Both the position numbers and the translations under genes were made by a program. From Runella slithyformis DSM 19594 (GTDB lineage Bacteria; Bacteroidota; Bacteroidia; Cytophagales; Spirosomataceae): DNA of 64,000 bases. Under the pieces are notes generated by a model, which worked only from the letters and a program-made list of their open reading frames with translations, was not told the origin of the DNA and ran no database searches. The stretch covers positions 5,531,001 to 5,595,000 of the forward strand of contig NC_015703.1 of the NCBI RefSeq assembly GCF_000218895.1, given 5' to 3'. Shown here piece after piece: positions 1 through 7,746 of the stretch (its first letter is position 1; every line of letters begins with the position of its first letter).

Positions 1-35
1 AAGTTTGCGTCTGTAATTTCGACTGCCTTTCCCAT
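1..35 (-). CDS. trxA: Thioredoxin, N-terminal end only (runs off window)
   Basis: An ATG on the minus strand at 35-33 opens a frame reading MGKAVEITDAN before the window ends. This opening is characteristic of Bacteroidota thioredoxins, where an ITDANF-type start precedes the WCGPC redox motif. The active site lies outside the window, so the call rests on eleven residues. Thioredoxin is a cytoplasmic disulfide reductase. The 117 bases between this start and the stop of the serine hydrolase upstream carry no other gene and probably contain its promoter. Confidence 0.55.
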   Translation of the reverse strand, partial: MGKAVEITDAN

Positions 36-151
36 TGTATTAATTATGACCGGGTCGCCGGTACGATTAGTGAATGATTGTATTTAGTGATGAAACCATT
101 TTGCCCCGGGCAAAAGTTCCCTATGCACCAAATCGACCGTTCAAAAACACA

Positions 152-1408
152 TCAATGGGGCTCGGGATGCTCCACAAAAAGCGGTAGGGCTTCCGCACTC
201 ACCCGGGCACCGCGCGCCTGAAGCGCTTTAACGTACGCATTGTACACAAAGCCCAGAATATTTCCGTCATTGAACGGAAAAACCAGAGAACTACCCCGAT
301 ACTGAAGGGCATTGACCATCAAAACACAGGTAATATTATTGGGAAACTTCACCCATAGTGTACGCAATCCACGCCCGGCGGGCTGAAGGGACTCGTACCA
401 CCATCCGTCATGATACACAATGGTGCCGAGATTGGCAGTTGCTTTATAACAGCCTAAATTCCTGATAATCAATGAATCGGCCAGAGTTGTTGAAAGCACC
501 TCATTTGTACCCGAAGACAGGGCAGAAGCGTATATCTTTCCTGCTTCGGTCGCGCTGAGGTACATACCATAGCCTCCCAACACGGCGTTAAACCCTCCCG
601 GATTCCAGCCTTTTTGGGCCGCCGTTACGGGAAAACTGTAGGTATAAGTAGGGTTATTGACGGGAAAGGAAGCCACGGCATTTTGTACTCCGGCTTTTAA
701 AAAGATTTCCTGTTGCAAAAAGGCCAGATAACGTTGTTGGGTTTGAACATCATCCATTGCCTCATTTCCCGTAAAAGTATAGCCTAAAATACGCGGAATC
801 AGCAATCTGAACAATCCGAAATTAGCATTTTGGTAGCAATAATCTCCCCGGGAAGACACTCCCAAGGCGACCAGTTTGCGTAAGCCGTCGTATATATTTT
901 CACTGTAAGAGCCGTTTTGACACGTTCCGTTGAGTCCTTTGATACCGCTTCTGTGGGTCAATAAATCGCCAAACGTGACTTTCTCTATGCCCGCACCCAA
1001 CTTCCAGGAGGAAGGCAAATAGGGCGCTATCACATCGCCTAATTTTATGCCTTTTTGCGAAGCGGCCTTCAAAAATGCCATGGCCGTCAGCGTTTTGGTC
1101 ATGCTCGCAATGTGCAGTTTGGTATCAGTCGTAAAATCTTTCTGTCCCTCGGGGTCTGCTGCCAAGGATTGAAACCCGCCACTGCCTTTGGCCGCCAATT
1201 GGGTTCCTTCATAAATGGTGAACGCATAGCCAACCCCTCGGTTTCGAAGCGTGTCTTCCATTTTTTGGGCAAACAATTCGGGCAAAAAGAGCGATTCAGG
1301 GGTGGGTTCTGTTTCTTTACAACCATAAATACCTACAATTATCAGCGCCAACAAACAGACGAATACCCAAAGTCGCTGCCGCTGTCCATACTTTCGAATT
1401 TCGCTCAT
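152..1408 (-). CDS. Beta-lactamase-family serine hydrolase, lipoprotein
   Basis: About 418 residues from the chosen start. The N-terminus has a basic stretch, a hydrophobic segment and a lipobox ending GIYGC, so the mature protein should be lipid-anchored in the envelope. The class C beta-lactamase/DD-peptidase fold is indicated by SMTK (nucleophile Ser near residue 102), a YQN second motif and an HDG triad late in the protein. A frame extends 30 bases further, but the ATG at 1408 has AAGGA eight bases upstream and the longer form would overlap miaA, so 1408 was preferred. It follows miaA closely on the same strand. Substrate is unknown: beta-lactam, D-amino-acid peptide or ester are all possible in this family. 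Confidence 0.85.
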   Translation of the reverse strand: MSEIRKYGQRQRLWVFVCLLALIIVGIYGCKETEPTPESLFLPELFAQKMEDTLRNRGVGYAFTIYEGTQLAAKGSGGFQSLAADPEGQKDFTTDTKLHIASMTKTLTAMAFLKAASQKGIKLGDVIAPYLPSSWKLGAGIEKVTFGDLLTHRSGIKGLNGTCQNGSYSENIYDGLRKLVALGVSSRGDYCYQNANFGLFRLLIPRILGYTFTGNEAMDDVQTQQRYLAFLQQEIFLKAGVQNAVASFPVNNPTYTYSFPVTAAQKGWNPGGFNAVLGGYGMYLSATEAGKIYASALSSGTNEVLSTTLADSLIIRNLGCYKATANLGTIVYHDGWWYESLQPAGRGLRTLWVKFPNNITCVLMVNALQYRGSSLVFPFNDGNILGFVYNAYVKALQARGARVSAEALPLFVEHPEPH

Positions 1409-1424
1409 CTTTATCATCCTTTTT

Positions 1425-2348
1425 TCACATAAACACATTCTGTTTTATCCGGCTCACCAATTCTTCCGTCGGCAATATGGCATCCAGCCACTGAATCGGC
1501 AAGCCATCCCGTTCCATTTTTCTGAAAAAAGTCATCTGGCGTTTGGCAAATTGGTGAATGCCTACATTCAAACGCTCAACCATCGTACCATATTCTGACA
1601 AACCGAGCAGATACTGCGTAATAAATTTGTATTCCAATCCATAATAGATCAACCGATCGGCCGATATTCCCCGGTTTAACAACTGCTGCACTTCTTCGAT
1701 CATGCCGTTTTGCAAACGTTCGTGCAGACGGCGGGTAATACGCTCCCTTCGCTCTTCGACGGGCAGCGAAAGGCCGAACAGTTGAAATTCTGAAACGGAT
1801 TCCTTTGGACTTTGGACTGTCTGAAAAGGATGTTTCACCAAAAAAGTGGCAATTTCAATGGCGCGGAGGAGGCGTTTGCGCGTGGAGGTATCAGCCAGCG
1901 GCGTATACTCCGAAGGGGTAGCCTTGAATTTTTCCAGCAGCTCTTCGTTCGACAGTTGCTGCAATTGATCACGCAATGTCTCATCAATGGGAACGGCCGT
2001 AAACCGATGTTTTTTTACTACCGCTTCAATGTACAAACCCGTTCCGCCGCACAGGATCGGCCACCGGTCCCGTGCCTGTACATCCTTCAGGACAGTATAA
2101 AAATCCTGCTGAAAACGATGCACATTGTACATTTCTCCCGCCTCCACAACGTCGATCAAATGATAGGGAATCGACTGATTGTTAACCACATATTCCTTTA
2201 AATCTTTGCCCGTCCCGATGTCCATGCCCCGATAGACCTGCCGCGAATCGGCACTGATGATCTCTCCGTCCAACGCATACGCCAAATGCGTCGCCAAGTG
2301 CGTTTTGCCGCAGGCTGTGGGTCCGAGAATGATAATCACCGGTTTCAT
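1425..2348 (-). CDS. miaA: tRNA dimethylallyltransferase
   Basis: 307 residues, the normal length for MiaA. It adds an isopentenyl group to A37 of tRNAs that read codons beginning with U, the first step toward ms2i6A. The P-loop GPTACGKT is at residues 8-15, followed by SADSRQVYRGMDIGTGK, the signature that contacts tRNA and substrate, and the C-terminal FAKRQMTFFRK matches the family. The start codon overlaps the stop of the upstream gene as ATGA, indicating translational coupling with the phage-nuclease-like protein. The lipoprotein hydrolase follows 16 bases downstream. Confidence 0.97.
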   Translation of the reverse strand: MKPVIIILGPTACGKTHLATHLAYALDGEIISADSRQVYRGMDIGTGKDLKEYVVNNQSIPYHLIDVVEAGEMYNVHRFQQDFYTVLKDVQARDRWPILCGGTGLYIEAVVKKHRFTAVPIDETLRDQLQQLSNEELLEKFKATPSEYTPLADTSTRKRLLRAIEIATFLVKHPFQTVQSPKESVSEFQLFGLSLPVEERRERITRRLHERLQNGMIEEVQQLLNRGISADRLIYYGLEYKFITQYLLGLSEYGTMVERLNVGIHQFAKRQMTFFRKMERDGLPIQWLDAILPTEELVSRIKQNVFM

Positions 2349-3226
2349 TTTGGTCTTTTTTTGAGGTCAAGCAGGTATTTTAGATTACCCGAATTATAAA
2401 TTTCTACTGCATTGGAGAACATAGCTTCCCGAAAAGCGTATTCTCGCTCAAAGGTAATGGGATTCACCCAAAATGCCTGCGGCGGCGTGGTACCAATCCG
2501 TTCAAATCCCAGTCGTTCATAACTTTGGCCCGTTGACCAATCGCGGTCGGCATAGGTCATGATATCGTCAGCCTGTACTTCTTTTAGAAAAGCACTCACT
2601 AATTTGTCCAATCCGCCCACCACCGTTGCATTCAGCACATTGGCAAATCGAATCAGTTCACAGGACCGGTAGGTTGCAGCGTGGCGAAGGATTTTTTTTG
2701 CTCCGCTAAATGATGCTACCGCCACCAAAAGTTCAGGGGTGTTAGGCAAGAGATCAGGCTTTCCGGGCCATTTTTCCAATACTCTGAAATAACGTTCCGG
2801 TAAAAACAGTCCGTATTTATATTTGGCCGTGGTGGAGACCTGTAAATGATTCACCGACAGGAATGTATCCAACATAGGTTTATCAATGCGTCGCGCCTGA
2901 GTCAGTCGTGCGGGAATACGGTAGGTCTGTCCAAGCAATGCCCGCAATCGTGATTGAACCACCGCTTTTTTGGTATGCCACACATCTTCCCACAAATGAA
3001 TCACTTTCAGGTCCAATCCGGCACAGGCATCGGATATACTTCCGAGGATTTCAGGCGTCAGCGCTTTATCTTCCGTTCTAATCGAAATACAATGAATGAC
3101 AAGACGTTGTGCCGAAAAAAAGAAGTAGGGAAAAGGAAACATAACCGGAAGGACGGCCGGTTCATCAGCGGACAGCGTACGCAGAAAATTCGCAACTTCG
3201 AGGGTAAACGCAGGAGAAGATTTCAA
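2345..3226 (-). CDS. Protein resembling the C-terminal domain of phage homing-endonuclease-like proteins
   Basis: 293 residues. The core VIHLWEDVW (about residue 95), a following LG..YRIPAR segment, the NHLQ motif, SCELIRFANVLN, VVGGLDKLV and YADRDWSTGQSYERLGF form the ordered motif series I recognise from phage Hef-like/VSR-like homing-endonuclease proteins. In those proteins the WED segment ends a small PD-(D/E)XK-type nuclease fold. Here the region before it is about 90 residues with no obvious D...ExK triad, so catalysis is doubtful. The stop codon overlaps the miaA start. Function unknown; a nucleic-acid-binding role is inference only. Assignment is from motif memory, not a search. Confidence 0.6.
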   Translation of the reverse strand: MKSSPAFTLEVANFLRTLSADEPAVLPVMFPFPYFFFSAQRLVIHCISIRTEDKALTPEILGSISDACAGLDLKVIHLWEDVWHTKKAVVQSRLRALLGQTYRIPARLTQARRIDKPMLDTFLSVNHLQVSTTAKYKYGLFLPERYFRVLEKWPGKPDLLPNTPELLVAVASFSGAKKILRHAATYRSCELIRFANVLNATVVGGLDKLVSAFLKEVQADDIMTYADRDWSTGQSYERLGFERIGTTPPQAFWVNPITFEREYAFREAMFSNAVEIYNSGNLKYLLDLKKRPK

Positions 3227-3348
3227 ACAGATCGGGGTTAATTTTTCAGGATTATACGTTAGATAAAACGTTCCTTAACTTTTTATAATAAGTTGCCGTT
3301 TTTATCGGCTCATTCACCTGAGAACAGGATAAAACGGCCCCGGGATTT

Positions 3349-4161
3349 ATGACAAAATTAGCGATGGTTTCTGAAAAATGGCTCGAAAATAAGACAATTA
3401 TTATTATTGGCGGAACAACCGGCCTGGGCCTGTCGGCAGCCAAAGCATTTGTGAATCAGGGGGCCAATGCGGTCGTAGTGGGGCGCAATCCCGAAAGCTG
3501 CGGCGAGGCAGAAACCCTGCTGGGAAAAACAAGGGCCACTGCGCTTCAGGGCGACGCCACCGATCCGCTGACGGCCGACCATGCCATCCGACTGGCTCTT
3601 CAGAATTACGGCAGTTTTGACGGACTCTACCATGTAGCCGGCGGAAGCGGCCGCAAATACGGCGACGGACCGCTGCACGAGTTGACGTTGGAGGGTTGGA
3701 ACAAAACGTTGGAACTCAACCTGACCTCATTGATGCTTTCCAATCAGGCGGCCGTCCGACAATTTTTAAAACAAAAAACAGCCGGTACCATTCTTAACAT
3801 GGGCTCAGTGCTGGGCTACTCCCCTTCCCCCCGGTATTTTGTCACGCACGCCTACGCGGCTGCCAAATCGGCCATCATCGGGTTCAGCCAATCCATTGCG
3901 GCCTATTATGCTTCAAACAGCATCCGTATCAACGTACTTGCGCCTGCGCTGGTCGAGACTCCCATGAGCCAACGGGCTTCCGGAGATGCGGCCGTCATGC
4001 ATTTTGTCAAAACAAAACAACCCCTCGACGGTGGGCGTAACGGCCACCCCACTGATCTGGACGGAGCAGCCGTCTATTTTATGTCTGATTATTCAACATT
4101 TACCACGGGACAGGTGCTATCGGTCGATGGCGGCTGGGCTGTTTCGGAAGGACAATATTAA
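3349..4161 (+). CDS. SDR-family NAD(P)-dependent oxidoreductase
   Basis: 270 residues. A Rossmann short-chain dehydrogenase: the nucleotide-binding GGTTGLGLS lies near residue 22, NMGS with the catalytic Ser near residue 150, and the catalytic Tyr/Lys pair in AYAAAKSAIIGF. It ends with the DGGWA-type tail typical of classical SDRs. First gene of a plus-strand operon; its stop is two bases before the ROK kinase start. The neighbours suggest oxidation or reduction of a sugar or sugar acid, but the substrate cannot be read from sequence. An internal ATG at 3364 is an alternative start. Confidence 0.9.
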   Translation: MTKLAMVSEKWLENKTIIIIGGTTGLGLSAAKAFVNQGANAVVVGRNPESCGEAETLLGKTRATALQGDATDPLTADHAIRLALQNYGSFDGLYHVAGGSGRKYGDGPLHELTLEGWNKTLELNLTSLMLSNQAAVRQFLKQKTAGTILNMGSVLGYSPSPRYFVTHAYAAAKSAIIGFSQSIAAYYASNSIRINVLAPALVETPMSQRASGDAAVMHFVKTKQPLDGGRNGHPTDLDGAAVYFMSDYSTFTTGQVLSVDGGWAVSEGQY

Positions 4162-4163
4162 CT

Positions 4164-5057
4164 ATGCATATCATTGGAATAGACCTTGGAGGTACCAATA
4201 TAAAAGGAATCGTCATCGACGAACACGGGACCATCCTGAAACAACATTACGTAGCTACCCACGATAACGGCGATACCACCTGGCGGGTCAATGTGCTGGA
4301 AATGGTACTTTACCTGAAAAATTGGCTGCAGGAACCCGTAGCCGCCATCGGAATGTCGGCTCCGGGCTTGCCCGATGAGTACAATCGCTCCATTGCGTTT
4401 TTACCCAATCGTTTGAACGGACTGGAAAATTTCGTTTGGGCGGATTACCTCGGTGAAAAAAGTTTTGTGCTCAACGACGCCCATTCAGCCCTCATGGCTG
4501 AAGCTACGTTCGGGGTGGCAAAAGGATACAAAAACGTGGTGCTTTTAACCCTCGGGACGGGCATCGGCGGTGGACTCCTCATCAATGGTCAACTCTATCA
4601 GGGACTCAGCCAAATGGCCGGGCATTTGGGGCACCTGTCGCTCAATGCCGCCGACGATGAAGTCAGTATCGTCGGCATGCCGGGCAGTTTGGAGTACGCC
4701 ATCGGCAATTATTCCGTATCTAAACGCTCCAAAGGGCGCTTTGAATCGACCTGGGAGCTGGTCGAAGCCTATCGGAAAGGAGACGCCTGGGCCACGTTGG
4801 TGTGGCTGACCTCCCTGCAAAAATTAGCCGTGGCGCTCAGTTCTCTGGTCAATGCGTTCTCACCCGAACTGATCGTGCTGGCAGGGGGGATTACTTTTGC
4901 CGACAGCGCTCTTTTTGAGCCGCTCAAACAATTCATGGATTTTTATGAATGGCGTCCCGGCGGCAAAAAAACGCCCATTGTGCAGGCTCATTTCGGCGAT
5001 ATGGCCGGGGCTATCGGTGCCGCCGGCTTTGCTTTATCAAAAATCAAAAACCCATAA
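4164..5057 (+). CDS. ROK-family sugar kinase lacking the usual zinc cysteines
   Basis: 297 residues, normal for ROK kinases. The phosphate-binding DLGGTNIKG is at residues 6-14, and LGTGIGGGLLING and GHLGHLSL are classical ROK blocks. In most ROK proteins GHxGH is followed by CxCGxxGCxE, which binds zinc. Here the equivalent stretch reads SIVGMPGSLE, so all three cysteines are gone while the GxxGSLE backbone remains. It starts two bases after the SDR stop and is probably translationally coupled to it. It likely phosphorylates a hexose or amino sugar. The SIS-domain gene follows by 37 bases. Confidence 0.9.
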   Translation: MHIIGIDLGGTNIKGIVIDEHGTILKQHYVATHDNGDTTWRVNVLEMVLYLKNWLQEPVAAIGMSAPGLPDEYNRSIAFLPNRLNGLENFVWADYLGEKSFVLNDAHSALMAEATFGVAKGYKNVVLLTLGTGIGGGLLINGQLYQGLSQMAGHLGHLSLNAADDEVSIVGMPGSLEYAIGNYSVSKRSKGRFESTWELVEAYRKGDAWATLVWLTSLQKLAVALSSLVNAFSPELIVLAGGITFADSALFEPLKQFMDFYEWRPGGKKTPIVQAHFGDMAGAIGAAGFALSKIKNP

Positions 5058-5094
5058 AGAAGAAACCTTCCCGCTTCTGTAAAATCACTTTTAT

Positions 5095-5907
5095 ATGTCA
5101 GTCATTCAAGACTTTATTGCCAAATCACGCCAAATATTAGACACCATTGAAGCCCAACAGGCGCAGATTCAGCAGGCGGCTCAATGGTTTGCTGATTCGA
5201 TCCTGGCCGGACGCATGGTACACGTTTTCGGCAGCGGACACAGCCGGATCATGGTTGAGGAAATGTGGCCGCGTTACGGTTCCTTTGCGGGGTTCAATCC
5301 CATTGTGGAGCTTTCACTTACCTTTCATAACCTTGTGGTCGGTGCCAACGGACAGCGCCAAGCCATGTTTCTGGAAAATGTTCCGGGCTTTGCCGAGCGA
5401 ATCCTTCGCAATTTTGACCTTTCGGAAGCGGATACTGCCTTGGTCATTTCTTCTTCCGGCACCAACGTTGTGCCCGTAGAAATGGCCGAACTGTTTCAAA
5501 AACGCGGCATCAAAGTGGTGGCTCTGGTCACGAGCCTGCATTCGGCCGCCAGCGCGTCAAAACGTGCCGACGGGCGGAAACTTACCGACTTTGCCGATCT
5601 CATTCTGGATACCGGGGCCCCCGCCGGCGACGCCATGGTGTACGTTCCTAACCTTGATACGCCCGTTGCCCCCGGAAGTACCGTGGGCGGGGCCACGCTC
5701 ATCAACTGTCTGAAAGCCGAAACGGCCCGACTCCTGACCGAAGCAGGTCACCCGCCCAAAGTATTGAGCGCGGCAGTTGTCGTGGGCACTCAGCGTGCCG
5801 TTGAGCTTTTTGAAGGGGCCTACGACGAGCACGCCCACCGTATTGCCAAAATGTACGAAAAAGTAGGTATTCAGAGCTATGTATCGGAAAACAAGGCCAT
5901 TCATTAA
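5095..5907 (+). CDS. SIS-domain sugar-phosphate isomerase/deacetylase-like protein (UPF0309 type)
   Basis: 270 residues. FGSGHSRI near residue 45 and ISSSGTN near residue 120 are the two sugar-phosphate-binding loops of a SIS fold, and GGATLINCLKAE is typical of the UPF0309 group. SIS proteins isomerise or sense phosphosugars, so its place after a sugar kinase suggests it acts on that kinase's product. No catalytic assignment is safe. Third gene of the SDR-ROK-SIS operon, with the GNAT gene 27 bases downstream on the same strand. Confidence 0.88.
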   Translation: MSVIQDFIAKSRQILDTIEAQQAQIQQAAQWFADSILAGRMVHVFGSGHSRIMVEEMWPRYGSFAGFNPIVELSLTFHNLVVGANGQRQAMFLENVPGFAERILRNFDLSEADTALVISSSGTNVVPVEMAELFQKRGIKVVALVTSLHSAASASKRADGRKLTDFADLILDTGAPAGDAMVYVPNLDTPVAPGSTVGGATLINCLKAETARLLTEAGHPPKVLSAAVVVGTQRAVELFEGAYDEHAHRIAKMYEKVGIQSYVSENKAIH

Positions 5908-5934
5908 CCCGTTGGGGAGTTATTCCTTCCGCTT

Positions 5935-6423
5935 ATGCTTACAATACGCGCAGCCCAACAAAGTGATCAGGAGGCCGTTTGGGCCATTATCGAACCGGTG
6001 ATCCGAGCGGGTGATACCTACATGTACTCGCCTGATACATCGAAAGAGAAAATGTTGGCCCTCTGGTTTGATGCCGAAAAATACACCTACGTTGCCGAAA
6101 AAGAGGGTCGGTTGGCAGGTACTTTTTTCCTGAAAGCCAATCAGCCCGATCTGGGCTCGCACGTGGTCAATGCCGGTTATATGGTTCACCCGGCCTATCG
6201 CGGACGGGGAATCGCCGAGCAACTGTGCCGTTTTTCGTTGGAAGAAGCCCGTCGATTGGGCTTTAAAGCGATGCAGTTCAATTGCGTGATTTCGACCAAT
6301 ACCGTAGCGGTGAGGCTTTGGCAAAAATGCGGTTTTGACATCGTCGGCACGCTTCCCAAAGCCTTTCAACACAAGGAGTTAGGCTTTACCGACGCCTATG
6401 TTATGTACCAATGGCTGGAGTAG
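5935..6423 (+). CDS. GNAT-family N-acetyltransferase
   Basis: 162 residues, a single GNAT domain. The acetyl-CoA pyrophosphate loop reads AYRGRGIAEQL (about residues 88-98), preceded by the beta-4 strand VVNAGYMVHP and followed by STNTVAVRLWQKCGF, the usual motif B. Cytoplasmic. It lies 27 bases after the SIS gene and may belong to the same transcript, which would fit acetylation of an amino sugar. GNAT substrates vary widely, so this is only a suggestion. Confidence 0.88.
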   Translation: MLTIRAAQQSDQEAVWAIIEPVIRAGDTYMYSPDTSKEKMLALWFDAEKYTYVAEKEGRLAGTFFLKANQPDLGSHVVNAGYMVHPAYRGRGIAEQLCRFSLEEARRLGFKAMQFNCVISTNTVAVRLWQKCGFDIVGTLPKAFQHKELGFTDAYVMYQWLE

Positions 6424-6598
6424 CCATATTACCTTTTTCGCGGATACGCCCATACAGTTTTACATTTTGTTATTTTACAATTTCGGTTTATTATTTTTCA
6501 TTTTACATTTTTCAGTTTGCCATTTTTCGCAGGGCCGTCCCTGCGGTTTTACCCTCCCATCATCACACTGATTTTTTCTCCTAAACAGTAACAGAAAT

Positions 6599-7627
6599 AT
6601 GCAACCTCTTCCCATAAAGACAACCGTCGTAGGCTCCATGCCCTTTCCCGGATGGCTTGAATTTGCGAGTATGAACCTCGACCGATTCGGACCCGCCGAC
6701 ATTGCCGAAATGATCGACGATGCCGTCATTGCCGCCGTTCATGATCAGGTCGCAGCCGGGCTGGATGTGATCACTGACGGCGAACAAACGCGTTTGGATT
6801 TCAATTTGTCGTTTTACGGCTTTATCAAAGGAATCGTCAACGACGGTACCGAAACCCGTAAATATGGGCCGCCGGCCCACGATCAACGCGGCAAAAACAG
6901 CATCATTGAGCCCCTCACCGCCCCCAAAGGCTTGGGAGTAGTGGAAGAATACAAACGCCTCAAACGTTTGGCCCCCGAAGGACAACGCCTCAAAATGTCG
7001 ATTCCCGGGCCCTATACACTCTCAGGTCGGCTTAATCCCGGCGGTCTGTACAAAGACCGCTGGGAAGTGACGGAAGCCATTTTGCCGTTGGTACGCAAAG
7101 AGATTGAAGACCTGGTTGCGCTGGGCGTGCCCGAGATCTGCGTAGATGAGCCTTCCATGAGTTGCTACGCTTACCGCGAAGATACCCAACGCTTTGTGGA
7201 TATTTTCAACCGTACCGTGGCACCCGGTGTGGGCAAAACCCGCCTTTCGATGCACCTGTGTTTCGGAAATTACAAAGGGAGATCGGTCGGAAAGAAAACC
7301 ATTGCTCCGATGTTGCCCGACTTTTTGGACATGACCGTAGACGAACTCCACAGCGAAATGACGGTGCTCAATTTTACGGATGTTCATCTGTTGGAACGCT
7401 TTGCCGAGAAATTTGACGTGGCCGTGGGTGTGATCGACGTCAAGAGTTATTACATCGAAACCGCCGAAGATGTAGCCGAGCGCATTCGTAAAGTATTGCC
7501 CTACGTCCCGGCCGAAAAATTGGCCGTAGCGCCCGACTGCGGCATGAGCCAAACCGCCCGCTGGGCAACCAAACAAAAACTGAAAGCCATGTGCGATGGG
7601 GCTAAATTGGTGAGAGCAAGTTTATAA
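6599..7627 (+). CDS. Cobalamin-independent methionine synthase-like protein (MetE C-terminal domain only)
   Basis: 342 residues, about the size of the catalytic half of MetE and without the N-terminal duplicated barrel. Zinc and homocysteine ligands are recognisable: the HLC pair in SMHLCFGN (about residues 218-220), the DEPS segment, and the second Cys in PDCGMS (about residue 313). A TIM-barrel methyltransferase is therefore expected. Stand-alone core-MetE proteins can take methyl groups from donors other than folate, so whether this makes methionine here is open. The 175-base upstream gap is AT-rich with no riboswitch-like structure seen. A terminator hairpin follows. Confidence 0.85.
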   Translation: MQPLPIKTTVVGSMPFPGWLEFASMNLDRFGPADIAEMIDDAVIAAVHDQVAAGLDVITDGEQTRLDFNLSFYGFIKGIVNDGTETRKYGPPAHDQRGKNSIIEPLTAPKGLGVVEEYKRLKRLAPEGQRLKMSIPGPYTLSGRLNPGGLYKDRWEVTEAILPLVRKEIEDLVALGVPEICVDEPSMSCYAYREDTQRFVDIFNRTVAPGVGKTRLSMHLCFGNYKGRSVGKKTIAPMLPDFLDMTVDELHSEMTVLNFTDVHLLERFAEKFDVAVGVIDVKSYYIETAEDVAERIRKVLPYVPAEKLAVAPDCGMSQTARWATKQKLKAMCDGAKLVRASL

Positions 7628-7632
7628 GTAAT

Positions 7633-7674
7633 TTTCCCCGCAACCGTCCGCGGATGCGGGGAAACAGCTTTTTG
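7633..7674 (+). terminator. Terminator after the core-MetE gene
   Basis: Stem TTTCCCCGCA at 7633-7642 pairs perfectly with TGCGGGGAAA at 7655-7664 across a 12-base loop, and a short T tract follows at 7669. It begins six bases after the stop codon, as expected for a rho-independent terminator. Confidence 0.65.
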
Positions 7675-7707
7675 ACCGGCACATGATGCCTTGGTTTACC
7701 CAAAGGT

Positions 7708-7746
7708 ATCATTCGTACTTCGTCATTCGAAAAATTCGTCATTCGC
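7708..7746. repeat. ATTCGTCATTCG dispersed repeat, copy 1
   Basis: Imperfect head-to-tail copies of ATTCGTCATTCG with short spacers, in the gap between convergent genes. Related stretches occur near 18654-18714 and 38629-38662 in this window. Non-coding, apparently an intergenic low-complexity repeat family. Confidence 0.6.

Noticed and set aside
6424-6598. SAM or cobalamin riboswitch before the core-MetE gene
   Set aside because: The gap is AT-rich low-complexity sequence without the conserved boxes of either riboswitch.
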